Assembly (NCBI RefSeq): GCF_014851395.1
Contig: NW_024043372.1
Span: 5,593,490-5,657,489, forward strand
Reading direction: 5' to 3'
Length of the DNA stretch: 64,000 nucleotides
From: Micropterus salmoides
Lineage: Eukaryota > Chordata > Actinopteri > Centrarchiformes > Centrarchidae
The notes beneath the pieces are model-generated. The model was not told the DNA's origin. It did no database searches and saw nothing but the letters and a program-made list of their open reading frames with translations. Shown here piece by piece: positions 22,200-34,631 of this stretch (positions are counted from its first letter, which is position 1; the number at the start of each line of letters is the position of its first letter). A program made the position numbers and the translations under genes.

Positions 22200-22943
22200 C
22201 CTTTTTGAAAAAAAAGGATCTTCTTGAACTTTGAATTTTCTCTAACTCATTCAGTATAAAACGTGCTTTGTGACCAGATCTGTCTGATCTGGGCATGTTA
22301 CCACACAGTTGTTTACTGTCATATGCTTAAGGCTCTTTTCTAACTTATTTGCACCAGTCTTTGGGACTGCCACAGTGTGTAACAATCGTCAGACAGCTGA
22401 ATTGGTTTTTCCTTACTTGCTCTTGATCAAAAGCGCTCCACCCTTCATCTTGGCCCGAGCTGAACATATAGGTCACATAACACTTTATTATAAACACAAG
22501 TCAAAGCGAGAGCATCATTGCGAAAAAGAATGTCTCACAAAAATTATTTTACCTAGATTATTTTGTTTTCATAATTGAAAATTGCAGAAGAAATCAGAAC
22601 CTTTATAGTGTATGTGAAGAAGCAATTAAGCTGAAACTCATTAACGCCTTATAATTTGCTTTGTTAAAAAAACATTTGACTTTTTTTTCAAATGGCTGTG
22701 AAATCCTGATGCTGCTTAATACTTGTTTTAAGTTCCTGCACTTCTTCAGTGCAGCGTTCTGCAGTGATGTGACAGCAGAACTTCATCAGCTACAACTAAA
22801 ACCCAAGTGATCAATTCATAAACAGATTTAGTGTTGAGTAATTCGCTATGCATGTTTTATACTTTTTAAGGATAATTAACATTCAGACCCCTAAGGGTTA
22901 TTCTGTCTGTTCTCTTCACAAATTTAATTGTTTTCTTTTTCAG
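22200..22943 (+). other. Intron before the stalk exon, copy B
   Basis: No exon recognised; ORFs here differ between copies. Collinear with C 37061-37795, D 49177-49941 and the last 590 bases of the window in E. Confidence 0.5.
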
Positions 22944-23052
22944 TATCACCAGCAGTATCACCAGCAGTATCACCAGCAGTATCACCGACATTATCCACAC
23001 ACATCTCTGTTTTTTTCAACCCAGTCAACTACTGCATCTGCAGAGAGTCCTG
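22944..23052 (+). pseudogene. Stalk exon with VSPA repeats, copy B, frameshifted
   Basis: Begins after TTTTTCAG with three GTATCACCAGCA units (VSPA) and a fourth, altered one. The segment CCGACATTATCCACACACATC carries a net four extra bases against D, so the Thr/Ser-rich remainder (STQSTTASAESPG in C and D) is out of frame. 109 bases instead of a multiple of three. Confidence 0.7.
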
Positions 23053-23211
23053 GTAAGAGAGCACGTTTGACTTCTTAAATCTTCTGCTAGAGAAGAGCGG
23101 GGGGGGGTTAAAATGAAATTTCTATAAACGTCCACTTACATTTTCTCAACACAGACAGCTGTGGATGATAATGACCCATGTTAAAAAAAATAATTGTGGT
23201 TTATTTTGCAG

Positions 23212-23297
23212 GTGGCCCTCACGTCGTCATCACTGTGATCGTCTGTGTAGCTGTGCTGCTGCTGCTGTTTGTGCTGATTTTGATCTAATCTACGCAT
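23212..23297 (+). pseudogene. Transmembrane exon of copy B, truncated by TAA
   Basis: Follows TTATTTTGCAG. Reads GGPHVVITVIVCVAVLLLLFVLILI, an uncharged membrane segment, then TAA at 23286-23288, because GATCCTAATC (C) is GATCTAATC here. 86 bases instead of 87. The donor CAT|GTAAGAG remains. D has the same lesion. Confidence 0.75.
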
Positions 23298-23428
23298 GTA
23301 AGAGTTATTACCAGTTTGCAGAAGAAACACTCACATTTTGTAAACAGAAAACCACATTAACAACAGCTCCACCCTGTGTGGAGGTGAGGACTAACAAGGC
23401 CAAAGAAGACACTCTATATCGTTTGTAG
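23298..23428 (+). other. Open read-through after the membrane exon (possible alternative tail)
   Basis: Past the donor, the frame ACKSYYQFAEETLTFC ... KEDTLYRL continues without a stop to TAG at 23426-23428. It is kept open in C (to 38334) and D (to 50385) with only Y/F variation. It may be an unspliced alternative tail, with tyrosines in KSYYQ and LYRL, or simply young intron. Confidence 0.35.
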
Positions 23429-24272
23429 TGACTATACATGACTTCTTTTTCATGTCTTGAAGTTAATGGACACAATGTTTTCATACAAGGAAAGGAAAAA
23501 CTTCACTTATTTGCCAGACTTACAAGAGGAAACAAATAATTATAAATTTGTTGTAAAACAGAATTTCACAAAGTATAAACTGTTCATTTTCCCCAACTCA
23601 CCAGCATGAGTCTGGTGCGAATTAGCCTCCACCTGAAATTACTCATGCGCAGTTTAGGAGAGATCCAATCTCAATGAGGATAACAAGAAAACAAGAAAAA
23701 AATACCAGGTGTAAACACAAAGGCAAGATCCGATGGTTAAAGTAACATTATATAAAATTTGTTTTTTGAGATTTGGTGTCAGTACTGTTGTGGAAATTTA
23801 CATCACAGTAGGAATAACATAAGGAGTATAGAGAGGAAAGACATAGCACTAATACATAGTAATAATAATATAATATAAAAGATCATACATAAAAAATGAA
23901 ATGTAAGGGGACACAATTTTCTGCCATAACAAGTGTTACATACAATAGCCGCGTTTCCATCTAATTGTCAATTGACGTTACACATGGCCGTAATAAACAA
24001 GGTGTATGGGTTGCAAACCAGAAATAAAACCAGTCGCATGGACCCGAGGACCATGAATCTGAGATAAATGGATAGCGGTCCTCAGGAATATGTTTTAAGT
24101 TGCTACCAGCCATGTTTCAGTGCGTTATGGGAATAATAATGTCGCTTTAAGGCTTAAAGTTAAAGGCTTAAAGAGGTAGTGTCTCAATTTGATAAAAATT
24201 GGTGAAATTAATCCATTTATGTCCTTCTGCTTTTTTACTCAGCTATTGTTATCTTACTTTTGCTTCTTCCAG

Positions 24273-24324
24273 GATTTTCACATTTAAGAACACAAGAAAT
24301 GGAGCAGCAGCACAGCACAAAAAG
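24273..24324 (+). pseudogene. Cytoplasmic tail exon, copy B, one base short
   Basis: Between TTCTTCCAG and GTCAGTG. C has 53 bases reading FSHLKNTRNGAAAQHKK-like (C itself FSPLKNTR); B has 52, with TTTAAGAAC for TTTAAAGAAC. It ends in phase 0, matching the last exon. Confidence 0.65.
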
Positions 24325-24822
24325 GTCAGTGTATAAATACAACTGTCCTCTACAGAAAAAAAATACCGGTTTAAGCCACACAAAATTACGACTCATGTTT
24401 ACGTTATTGATGTAAGCGACCTCTAGTGGCAGTACAATGCAAACGCATTAAGGATCGACTGGTGTTTTTTTTTTTGGGCCGACCGATGACTGATATGTGG
24501 AACCGTAATACATTTGCTGTAAAATTTTAATCTTGGTGTCAAAATTTTGAATAACACAAACTCCAACACAAAACTTTGTTGAAAATAACAAGATTAAAGT
24601 TTATTGTCATGTTTAATCTTTAAAATAGTAAATTAAATGAATTAGAGATCCATCCCAGAGATGGACTACTATAATTGAAAAATTATCCTAAACTTTTCCT
24701 TTACCACCTGCTATTTATATTATAATATGTGTGTGATGTGCTGCAAGTAGGCAAGTTAATTTTACTAAATGTAAAAATGTCACCACAAAGTAGGGGGTAG
24801 GCATGAGGCTCTGCATGAAGAC

Positions 24823-25023
24823 ATTTACATTTATTAATTTAGCTGACGCTTTTATCCAAACAATTGCCTTACAATTGCTCTATATGTCAGAGGTCGCACG
24901 CCTCTGGAGCAACTAGGGGTTAAGAGTTTTTGCTCAGGGACACAATGGTGTTTCACAGTGGATCTGAACCCAGGTCTCTCACATGAAAGGCATGCATCTT
25001 ATCCACTGCCCCATCACCACCCC
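24823..25023 (-). mobile_element. tRNA-derived SINE in reverse, last intron of B
   Basis: Reverse copy of the SINE at 8861: AGCTGACGCTTTTATCC, CGCACGCCTCTGGAG, GTGTTTCACAGTGG and GAACCCAGGTCTC are the complements of its body and box B. Repeated in C and D at the same place. Confidence 0.78.
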
Positions 25024-26005
25024 AAGGTTAAAGAGCCCCCCCAGCACTGTGATAAAACGGCTGGGTAAGAAGTGACATTGACCAGCGCTGCGTTGAGCTC
25101 CAAGCTGAACATTTTTTCACTCGGTGACCGGAAAAAAACACTCAGCGCCCAGCGCTTGCCTCTCAACAAGCGGCTGAGTTTGCAAGGAGCTAGTAAATTT
25201 TAAGATACGTATCATCTCAGCTAAACAGGCTACAACCAGAGAGATTTAGCTAGTTTATAACTAGCTATTAGCCTAGCTAGCTACCTACCTGTGCTTATGT
25301 AAAACCAAAACACAGCTGCGGTGGATGAAACAGAGCAGATTAAATATCGCTTAGTGCATGTTCCTGCTTTTTCTGCTGATGCAGTATCAGCATTTTACTA
25401 GTATTGCTGTTTTTGCTGCACTTACTTACAGTAACGGGTGTCGTTATGGTCAACTTGTGTAACCTACAGTGATCTCCGCTGACTTTGCTCCACGTGTGTG
25501 TATTTGCGGAGCTCTGCTGACATGGGAGAGGAGGGGCCACAGTGTGGTGGCTCGCTTGTTCTATTGGCTACTTCCGCACAATAGTCAGTGTTGATAGGCT
25601 ATTACTCGTGACTTGTAACCAATCAGCTAGTACTGTGGGCGGGACATTGCTCCACCACACAGAGTGGTGAGTACAGACTGAAAGAAGCGGCTGCATCAGA
25701 GCCAAAGGAGCGCATTTTTTAATTAATTGATTATATCGATAATCTGTTTTTGAAATGACTGATGCAGATTATTGGAAAACTGCTGAATATTGCCGCCGAT
25801 AATCGGCCAGACCAGACGGTCCCTTATTATATAGCCATAAAGTTGCACTCCTGTGGTGGTGGGTTTGTTGGAGGAAAGCAATTTAGCCGCCTTTCACCTG
25901 GGTTCCAATGTGAAACAAGATTAATTTGTTTTTTTTAATAAAGTTAATTAGCATTAACTAACTTAGCTTCGTAGTTTCAGGGTTAGCTAGTTAGCTAACC
26001 ATATT

Positions 26006-26284
26006 GGGCTGCGTTCGAAAAGTCAAGAATAATCTTCTTTCCTAACCACCTTTCTTTGACCTCGATGGAAAACGTCATGAGGTCAAATAAAGATGTTTCC
26101 ACCATCTAAAGGCATCACATAGCAAAAAGGCAGATAGGGTAACAGTTACCAAATAATGGATAGGGTTGTCACATTGAAAATGCTTGCTCACACTCCTCAC
26201 CCTCCTGCCCACCCACATTCATCAACATAAATCCCAATTGTTGTATGTAAACACAGTTTTCCCACAGAATGACAGCCTAACTGA

Positions 26285-26335
<51 letters not shown>

Positions 26336-26508
26336 GCAGAAGGGGTGCTGAGCGAATAGCCTAGTATATGCTCTGCCCGCAGCTCTGTGATCTAAATCGA
26401 TTTTACCCATAGCCTAATAAAAAACAACAATAATCGAAATACTTCCAGGTCACTTGACTCAGTTAGGAACCTTCCTAAGCAAAAAAGACGCAGTTTGGAC
26501 GCAGCCCT
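26006..26508. mobile_element. Non-autonomous DNA element with inverted ends, copy B
   Basis: Left end GGGCTGCGTTCGAAAAG and right end GTTTGGACGCAGCCCT are inverted relatives; the flanks inside also pair loosely (TTTCCTAACC against GGTTAGGAAA-like words). No ORF of note. C has it (40945-41349); D keeps only the right part; A lacks it. The superfamily is uncertain. Confidence 0.5.
26288..26331. repeat. (GA)n microsatellite, copy B
   Basis: About 22 GA units. The matching tracts have about 20 units in C (41132-41171) and about 12 in D (52197-52221). Confidence 0.93.
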
Positions 26509-27370
26509 AGTCTTAAAGGCGTTGACAGAACCCCGTAGATCCCAAACCTCATCCTAACCTTCACAGTCAGTGATTGTATGTATGTTGAATGGTAAACCCA
26601 ACAGCTGTGTAGGTAGGGTTGCCTCCTTTGTGTCACTCCACGTGTTTATGTCATGTGACTTAGATCATGTGATTTCCAAAACGCTCCTTTGAGTCTATTT
26701 GGATATTGGTAAAAACAACCTATGTTGTCGTTTAGGTTTGAGGACTTGTTGGTATATATGAATGTTTGTGTGTTGTGGTACTGTATAGGTTGAATAGATA
26801 TTGCTGGAATAATTGTGCAATAGCTGGATTACTCAAGTATGAGTGTTAAAAGAATAAGAAAGAACTTCTGGGACTCTCATTTCATAGAAAAAACAATATA
26901 AATTAATATTGACCAACAAGGATGCAGCGTTTTCACTGTTTTAGTGACAGAATCTCCCTTTTTGCTACGTGTGGAGATCCTGTTGTGTTTGTTATGAATA
27001 TTTTACCTACAGTGGTCGAATTTAGATGCAGGAGCACTACCACCTCTGATAACCAACTGGCACACACATTTCTTCCTGTTTCTTCCCTGTTGCCTCTGAA
27101 CAGAAACCAAGGAGGATAAACTCTCCCTATAAAGTATTATACTGTTACCACGAGATAATTATCAAAAAACCACTGCAGACTACAATGGGAAATATGTTAC
27201 TGTATGATATAATGTATATGGGAATGTTTTAAAACTTTAATTATTTAAACAATATTATTAAAAGCTATTGTTCTCTAAAATTGTATTTATTTAATATCAG
27301 TTACTCAGACTCAGTTCTTATTATATGGATTTTATATGATTTTTTCAGACTGTATTTTTCATTCTGGTAG

Positions 27371-27529
27371 GATCATGTCTATGAGGAGATACAGCAGACG
27401 CCAAACTCAGGAAATAAGATGAACACGATTTATGCCACTGCCACCTTTCCCACAAACCCCTCTGCCTCGCAGCATTACTCCAGCGTCAACTTCCAAACAG
27501 CTGTGACAGAGTTGGTGGTGAGGCAGTGA
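27371..27529 (+). CDS. Tyrosine-motif last exon, copy B
   Basis: 159 bases, phase 0, after TTCTGGTAG. Encodes DHVYEEI, then NTIYATA, then HYSSVNF, and ends LVVRQ with TGA at 27527-27529. Three tyrosines in YxxI/V or similar contexts, as in cytoplasmic tails of inhibitory CD300/pIgR-like receptors, where they recruit SH2 proteins. Intact although upstream exons are broken. Confidence 0.75.
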   Translation, partial: DHVYEEIQQTPNSGNKMNTIYATATFPTNPSASQHYSSVNFQTAVTELVVRQ

Positions 27530-28046
27530 TCCTCAAACCCAGCTCTGCTGCCTACGAATATTCGACTGTGAAGTAAAATCCAGCCTACTGTACAGTCAGC
27601 CAGCCGTCCAGCTCTTCAGAGGATCCTCTCTACACAAAAAAAAAAAACGAAAACGAGCCACAGCAGCACCCGAGCAAAGATCAGCCCTGTCAATTTATGA
27701 CATTTACTACATGTATGGTCAAAATTTCAGGTCATTCATTGCTGATGTGGTTGTTTACAATGAATCCAGCTCAGACTTCAGGAACTTCACCAAGATATTC
27801 AGATGTTGGACGCTGTCAACTTAAATCCCATCAATCCAGAGACACACGATTCACTTCATCATCCACATTGTTTGAGTCACCAAGGTGTGAACAGGACTTT
27901 TGCACCGATCTGTAATTACTAGAGGAGTCTTTCTTGTCTTGCTTCTGAAGCTCAGCTTTATATTACAGCTGATTATTATCTCATTACCTGATTAACTTAT
28001 CACAGATACTGTATATTGTTGACCTGGTCTGAATCAGAGTCCTAGA

Positions 28047-28052
28047 AATAAA
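28047..28052 (+). terminator. Polyadenylation signal AATAAA, copy B
   Basis: AATAAA in TAGAAATAAAAGAAAATCC, 518 bases after the stop of the last exon. Confidence 0.6.
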
Positions 28053-28290
28053 AGAAAATCCTTTCCCTACAATTCAGTGATATTTTTATGTGAAAACTTG
28101 CACACTGAGAACATATTTTGAGAACATATTTTTGACGACTACATTGACCATTTGAATTCACATTTAATTTCCAGATAAAGTGGCTATTCCTCTTTTTGTT
28201 TTGGTCAGTTATTTACTCATTTAGTGACGTTAAACACACCAACTAGACAACTGCACTGGGATCAAATCATTATTTTACATTACCTTGATA

Positions 28291-28453
28291 GCTGAGGTGG
28301 TGATGGTGCAGTGGACAAGATAAGAGACCTGGATTCAATCCCCCCCTGTGACCCCTCCACTGATGTGTCCCTGCGCAAGACACTTAACCCCTAATTCCTC
28401 CAGAGGCGTGCAACCTCTGACATAAAAAGCTTTGGATAAAAGCGACTTAATTT
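28291..28453 (+). mobile_element. tRNA-derived SINE (forward) after B
   Basis: Same element as 8861-9023: GTGATGGTGCAGTGG, GGATTCAATCCCC, CCAGAGGCGTGCAACC, AAAGCGACTTAA. Confidence 0.8.
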
Positions 28454-30426
28454 AAAGAGACTGTTTTAAAACTGGTAGTTTGAGTTATTATATTATATAT
28501 TTCATAGTTTTATGTACAAGAAAACAATCATTAAAATGTTGCTTATTATTTACAACACCAGTGTAACAGCCTCCTCATTTAATCTTATTAATTTCACTGT
28601 ATGCAGGATTTTATTTTATTTTTTTACTTTAGTGTCATCTAGTGGTAAAATTAAGACTGACATTGTGTCCCAGTTTGCTCCTCAGTCTCTGATTCGCCCT
28701 CTGTTTTGGTGTTGCTCTTTGTCCCTTTCTCTAACTCCCTAGCGCTGCCATCCTCAAGCTCACTGTGTGAAAGTGAATTTAATAATGTCAGTTATAATGT
28801 AATAATGTCAATATATTTAGAAATACAGTGGTGAAATTACAATGTTCTGAAGTTGAGCATGTCAGTCATGTTGATTGTTTATTGTTGTGAACTTTCTCAC
28901 TTTAAATGTTGCTGCTGCTAGAAATTGTGAGATGGAATGATCTCCTTGAGTTTTGTGAAGCACTGGTTCTCAAACTTTTTCATGTCAAGGACCCCCAAAA
29001 CTGACGGACCCCCATTTGAGATCCCACCGTGACACACTGTGGGAGACAACACTACATGCCTTTTACCAAGACTACAGTTATCATCAAAATAACTTGAAAG
29101 ATGCAACAATCACATAGAATTTTACAAATAGCAAATTAACTTTAATGTGCTGAATATCTAGATACATTCATTTTCAATTTAAATCACCAAATAAGCACAG
29201 TTTCCTGTGGTTTACTGATGTCTGCAATGATGTGTGGTAGAAAAATATGAGGGGTGGAGCTTTTTGTAAGTGACCTAAAATAGAATGACACTAAAGCCTG
29301 AGATCATAACCTGACTGAGGATGTTCAGTCTGACCGTGATGCTTTTCTAATTCAGTTTTGTTAATGACTAATTATTATTGAACAAGGAGTGACTATAACA
29401 GTGTTAAAACAATGCAGGTGGCTGTGATGGTGGGGGTGTGCTGTTTAAAATGACGGTGAGACATCAACGATCCAGCCCAGTTTGACAGTCCATCAGGTTA
29501 AAGGATCACAGGATCTGACAAAAGATCTGGAAAATGATCACAGCATCAATAGTTTAATATTTGGTTGCACTGACTGTGAGATAAACAGCAGAAATACAGC
29601 GATCCAGTTACAAAGGAACGTCTGCTTGCTTGTGTTTCATTTGCCAATCAGCTTCTTACCCGAAGACTTCCTTTTGCAGTCTGGCAAAAGTTGTGCCAGG
29701 TTTATCTTTTTGCCAGAGTACTCTGAAGGTGTTTTTTTTTTTTTCTGCCAACAAAAACTCAATAAAACAAGGCAAGGCAGATACTGCACACGTTTTAATC
29801 TAATTCAGCCAATTAAACCTGATTAAACATGATAACCTGTTTATAAATATAATAATATAATTTTATCAGCCATCAGCAGCAGTTTCATGTGGTTTTGTTC
29901 TATGGGTGGAGACTTAAGTGAGCCTGTGGTTTGCAACCTGTTGGTTTTAAATAGCTTTTCTGGTTAAGGGTGAGAATGTCTCATAGCCAGAGGGAGATAA
30001 AAAAAATAATAGTAAGAGACGTGTCAACATAGACCTCATCCACAGCCATCACTACTGTTGTTCCACATTTCCATGTGAAGCTTTACAGCTTATTATTACA
30101 GCTTCTGTTTAAAAAGAGCTGTATCTCCTACCATTTAAATGCTGAACACTATCTGACAATGAAAAACTCAAAGGCCATTGTTCACTATCTGCTCAGCAGC
30201 AAACAGGAGACAGACACAGTTAGAGACTAACTGGTGAACACAGTCGAGCATTTAGCAGCTAAAGAGTCAAATCTTCTCTCAGGAGAGGTTCTAGCCCCAA
30301 AACAAAGCTAACAGAGAGAATACTGGACAGATGAATGACCACTCTGCTTTGCGAACAAGTTCATCTTGAAGGTGATAATATGTTAATGATGTTCATAGGT
30401 TGCTTCCACTGCCCTCCAACAGGGTC
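28454..30426 (+). other. Intergenic flank between B and C
   Basis: No gene. Up to about 28876 it matches the 3' flank of A; from 28877 it matches 16677-18220, joined directly with no retrotransposon (empty site). Confidence 0.65.
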
Positions 30427-30682
30427 ACACACAGGTCCAAAATACAAACGCACAAACAGGACCTCTACATGTCAGAGTGAGGGGGCTGCCACGCAGTCAG
30501 GCTCCCTGAGCAGTTAGGGGTTCAGGCTTTGCTCAGGTGAACCTTCAGCAGTGACCAGGAGGTGAAGTGGCACCTCTCCAGCTGCCAGTCTGAACTCCTT
30601 TTGACTGATCCGTGCTGGACGTGAACCGGAACCACCATCCGGTTCCCAAGATAAGACCCCACAGACTGAGCTACTGCTGCCC
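30427..30682 (-). mobile_element. tRNA-derived SINE in reverse, upstream of C
   Basis: Same element and position as 18221-18476, almost base-identical. Confidence 0.8.
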
Positions 30683-30955
30683 AAAGGTTTAACATCCACA
30701 GGTTTTAGGAGAAAAAAATTCTAATAAAATGTCTTTAGTTTGTTCCCTCAGTCACCTGTGCAGATACACAATTTATGATCTATGAAGTACGTAATTTACT
30801 TGATTAAAACCAGATCATGAATAATGATGAGGATGTACGCATTCACAGTTTGTAGTTTGCATAAGTTATAACTGTTGCACTGTGTCAGGGGACAGTACAA
30901 GTTTTCTCTCTCTCTCATTACAGTCATTTCCTATTTACTGTGTAATGAAGTGATG

Positions 30956-30962
30956 TATAAGG
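30956..30962 (+). promoter_or_regulatory. TATA-like box of copy C
   Basis: TATAAGG, 165 bases before the start codon. Confidence 0.4.
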
Positions 30963-31120
30963 TGGGAGGAGATGTGGCTAAAACTTAAAGAAGAAAGATG
31001 AAAGGGGCAGGATAGAAAATTGAGGAGTAGTTTTTAGGTATCATAAGATGTAAGTTCAGGAAATAGAGCTGTGCAGATACAGGAGACCAACCAACAAGGA
31101 GGATCTCAGCATCCAACAAG

Positions 31121-31160
31121 ATGAAGATCTTTCTTCTTCTCTTCCTCTCACTGATGACAG
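31121..31160 (+). CDS. Signal-peptide exon, copy C
   Basis: 40 bases, phase 1 end, MKIFLLLFLSLMT. Preceded by CATCCAACAAG, followed by the donor GTAAAACG. Confidence 0.82.
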
Positions 31161-31702
31161 GTAAAACGTTTGCTGCTATTGGACTACTGATCTTAGAGAT
31201 TACACTTGTTACAGCCCTGCTCGTAGAGCACTGACTTCACAGTTAAGATGTCTCACTCAGTAAAACTTGGTCACAAAAAAACAATTTTTTAAAAAGTATT
31301 TTGCATGATGAAAAATAATCGACATCTAATTTTTGTAAACACTGAAATTGGTCTCAGCCTCAAAATCCAGTTCTGTTCAGGCTATAAGAGAAATATTTTA
31401 AGTCTGAAAGGATATTTATAGTTTTATGTACAAATGTTAGAGCAGGATTGTGAGGAACAGTACAGTAATGGTGAAGAAAAAGCTTTTCAGACATGATATT
31501 TTAGGGTGTTCAGGAGTTGATGACTGTAGACGCCACTTTCAGCAATAATGTTATCAATGTTTTGTATAGCCCCTCCTGTGGGTGCCCATCAGTGGAGGCT
31601 GGTAAATAAACAAATGAATGACAGTTTATTAAAACACAGTTGTAAACTATTAAATGTCTTCAAAAAAGTAATAATTGCTGACATTAAAATTGCTAAATTA
31701 AA

Positions 31703-31785
31703 ATCTCAGGGTGGCCATTAAACTAACAGAACATGAGGACTTTGGGAAGTACACCTGTAAATTTGACAATCGACCTTTACAACCA
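31703..31785 (+). pseudogene. Relic of a D1-type Ig exon, copy C
   Basis: AATCTCAGGGTGGCCATTAA... matches the 3' third of D1 and still reads LRVAIKLTEHEDFGKYTCKF; the 5' part, the acceptor and the donor are gone. It stands first in the decayed block D1-D2-D3a. Confidence 0.7.
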
Positions 31786-31983
31786 ATGCACATCTAATGA
31801 ATTAAATGAAATTTCAGAAACATATTCTCTCTTTGCTTTTTATGTATCGAGGCGTAACTGATTTAATTTAGCTTTCATACTGTACATGTAAAGTGTGGTG
31901 CCACTACTCTAAATTATTTTGCTTCCACATCCAGTAGAGAAATCAATTTGCCATGAAGATCAGATTCCAAAAAAAGCAGATGT

Positions 31984-32320
31984 AACACTCTCCCCACTCA
32001 TCACCAATGTAAGCAACTCCTCATTGTCCATTGGACTCGACCCCGACACCCTGAACAACTGCAGGCCCATCTCCATCATTCTTTCTCTGTCCACAATCCA
32101 TGAGCGAGTTGTCGATACTCACTCAAACTGCCCTACTTAAAATCACCCAATGACATACTTCACTCTGACTCTGGGTTCCTCACCATCCCCTATCTCCATG
32201 CTATCTTTCAAACAGACCCTCAAAACCCACCATTCAAGACTGCATTCTCCAGTTCTGTCCTTCCCCTCTCTCCCTCCTTTTCTTTTTTAACCGCCTGTAA
32301 AGCGTATTTGAGTGTTTAGA
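31984..32320 (+). mobile_element. L2-like LINE fragment, copy C
   Basis: Same internally deleted fragment as 195-550, lying between the D1 and D2 relics; about 18 bases near its end are missing against A. Confidence 0.6.
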
Positions 32321-32408
32321 ATATTATCAATATCATTCACACCTTATGAGTGTGGTGACCACGTGTTAGCACAGCATTACTGTATTTTAATTCCGGTTTT
32401 ACCTTTCT

Positions 32409-32545
32409 GAGACAGACGGCTGCCAGAATCACTTTAACAAACTGCGTACAGAACAGCTAAAACCACCATCACATGTGATCACAGGAAACAAACACAAGTT
32501 ATTCTGCAAACAGAACGGTTCAATCTGTGAGCTGAAGGTTAACTG
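32409..32545 (+). pseudogene. Relic of a D2-type Ig exon, copy C
   Basis: Same central deletion and lost splice sites as 639-776. Confidence 0.7.
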
Positions 32546-32667
32546 TGAGCAGCACACATCTGACTCTTTTAGCTTTGATTTTCTTACACAGATAATTAAA
32601 GTGTCTCTGAAATATGTTGTTAAATACAGTCACTGATACACAAATGTCTTTTTCTGTCTCTCTACAG

Positions 32668-32978
32668 CTTCTTATACTAACTTCACCACGTTTCCAACTG
32701 TTGGATGAATCTCACATACTGGTGTCGATATCCAAATGATTCTTTTATAAACAAATTCATCTGTAAGGGAGAAGATCCATCTATATGTAAACCTCTATTA
32801 AGCACACAGCGCAACAAGACCATTGGGAGGTTTTCTATGAAGGAGAACAAAAAAGAAAAGATCACCATAACAGTGAGAAACGTAACAACAGACGACACTG
32901 GGACATACTGGTGTGGAGCAGAAACCACTGACAAAACACACAGCAACAAATTCTTCCAAAAGCTGGTGATGACTGTAG
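32668..32978 (+). pseudogene. Ig exon, D3 type (first block), copy C, frameshifted
   Basis: 311 bases. GTTGGATGAATC replaces GTTGGATGGAATC of E, giving TGA at 32706-32708. Downstream it still encodes KFICKGEDPSIC and DDTGTYWCGAE and also lacks one codon in the KENKKEK region. Donor GTGAGTGA intact. Confidence 0.78.
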
Positions 32979-34631
32979 GTGAGTGATGTTTTTTTTGTGT
33001 GTAATCTGATCCTGGTTCAGATTGTAGGAGGGTAATAGTTGGATGACAAGCATGAAAAGAAGCTATAGTAATTATTGATTACTGCTGGACTCTTATTTCA
33101 TCTTATAAAGTTATTTTAATAAATATTGGTCTGTAGAGTTTCAGGGTCCTGTTCCAGAAAGCTGGTTTAACCCTAACTGACCATCAGTTGTATCAGCTCT
33201 GAGTATGTTAACCTCATATTACATGCATGATGAATAACTAAAGCCATCATCAATTGATCTGCAATCCAATGATTCACCATGGCGACAGGTAAAGCAAAAG
33301 AAGTAGTGAGAGAATCAGTTATTTTCTCTGTGGTAAAGTGCAAAACACTTGACAGCAATTGACCTTTTCACAAAAGACATTTTTACATCACAGAAGGAGA
33401 AACACAGGTGTAAACAATAAAATACATGAGGGCTGAATTCCATTTAGCTGCTGCAGTTTCAGGGTCCTGATATTGTTCATGCTGACTCACTGTCATGACT
33501 TACTGTTAGACTTGAATATAACAGAGCCATTGTTAATGTTATTATGAACACTTGTGCTTTTCCTGCCATCAACAGATAAGACATATTTCAGTCACTGTAA
33601 GCTGAAACACTAATAATGACTTTAGGGTTGCAGTTGAAAAGGCCCCTCAAAAACTGAGAAAGTTTTATCTGTTTCATGTATTGATCTTGATTAAACAGCA
33701 TCCTATTTCATCCATATGTAAGCATGTAGTAGATTTTGAAATGCTGTTACAAAGGCAGTCAACTGGGATATCCTGTCACTGGCTGACTCAGTCTGCAGAA
33801 AGATATCTTGTTGCTATTTGTGCTCTTGTTTTCATTTCCTGCAAATCCATTTTCAGAGCAGCGTACTGCAGTGATGTGACAACAGAACTCTATCAGCAAC
33901 AACCAAAACCCTTAACAAGTGATCAATTTTATTTACACAGATGTAGATACTTCACTTTTTAAGGATAGATGCACATTTTATCAATTCTTACAAAATAATA
34001 CTCACATTTCTGTATGTGCATTGAAAGTCTTACTGTTCACTGTTATTGTGACTAATACTAGCTGCGAAGAGATCATTTCCTAAAGGATGTGAGAATACAT
34101 TTAGAAATTCAGCTGAAGCTATATGAGGTTCTGGGCTGGACAATTGTTTTTTACTCCGAGCCAGACAACCAACGACCACTCCTGGGTTTAGCTGTTCTTT
34201 AGCTCAAATTAATTCATTAGAATCTACTTTTCAAACATGATATTTTAGGCTGTTCAAGTGTTCTTTTAGATTTAAATTTAAAAACCACTTCCAGCTAAAA
34301 ACTTTTAATTAATGTGTTTGTATAGCCCCTCCTGTGGGCACTCAAAAGTAGAGGCTGCTAAACCGATGATGAGTGACTGTATATTAAAACACAGTTACAA
34401 TTATATAAAATATCTTTAAATAAGATATTATAATTGCTGACAGATACTGTCCTCATAGCAGCCTATAACTACATTATAGTGTGTTAAAAGAATGTATTAA
34501 ATGTTTGTATACTGCTTCCAAGTGGTAAATATTGAGCTCAAAGTAAAGTTGCAATGTTGCATTGATAGAGAGCTAATTCAGATGACAGTCTGTCAAGTGT
34601 CATGTTGTGAACTTTTGTCTTTGATCTACAG
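32979..34631 (+). other. Intron of copy C between D3a and D1
   Basis: No exon seen; collinear with A 1219-2870. Ends in TTTGATCTACAG. Confidence 0.6.

Larger units (their letters stand above)
24325..27370 (+). other. Last intron of copy B
   Basis: About 3 kb without exons. Contains a reverse SINE, an inverted-repeat element with a (GA)n tract (listed separately), and 25740-25812 with GATTATCGATAATC and CCGATAATCGGCC palindromic words, possibly one end of a further DNA element whose other end is GGGCCGACCGATGACTGAT near 24476. Confidence 0.5.
18913..28052 (+). pseudogene. Receptor copy B (CD300/pIgR-like), two-Ig type
   Basis: Exons: signal 18913-18952, D1 20161-20465, D2 20745-21056, half D3 21136-21293, stalk 22944-23052, membrane 23212-23297, tail 24273-24324, last 27371-27529, AATAAA 28047. 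Frame breaks against C-E: one base lost in D1 (about 20318), a net +1 in the stalk, one base lost in the membrane exon giving TAA at 23286, one lost in the tail exon. As written it would end inside D1. It shares the half D3, the membrane-exon TAA and a TAA in the 3' continuation with D, so B and D are sisters. Confidence 0.75.

Noticed and set aside
22015..22296. A minus-strand ORF (MPRSDRSGHKARF start) repeated in C, D and E
   Set aside because: It is a shadow of the dispersed retroelement tail; its sequence differs by frame-changing indels between copies.
26222..26410. A minus-strand ORF with a SLSLSL tract (also in C and D)
   Set aside because: It is the complement of a (GA)n microsatellite in an intron.
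32683..32949. Minus-strand ORFs opposite the D3 exons
   Set aside because: They mirror the conserved Ig exons on the + strand and have no features of their own.
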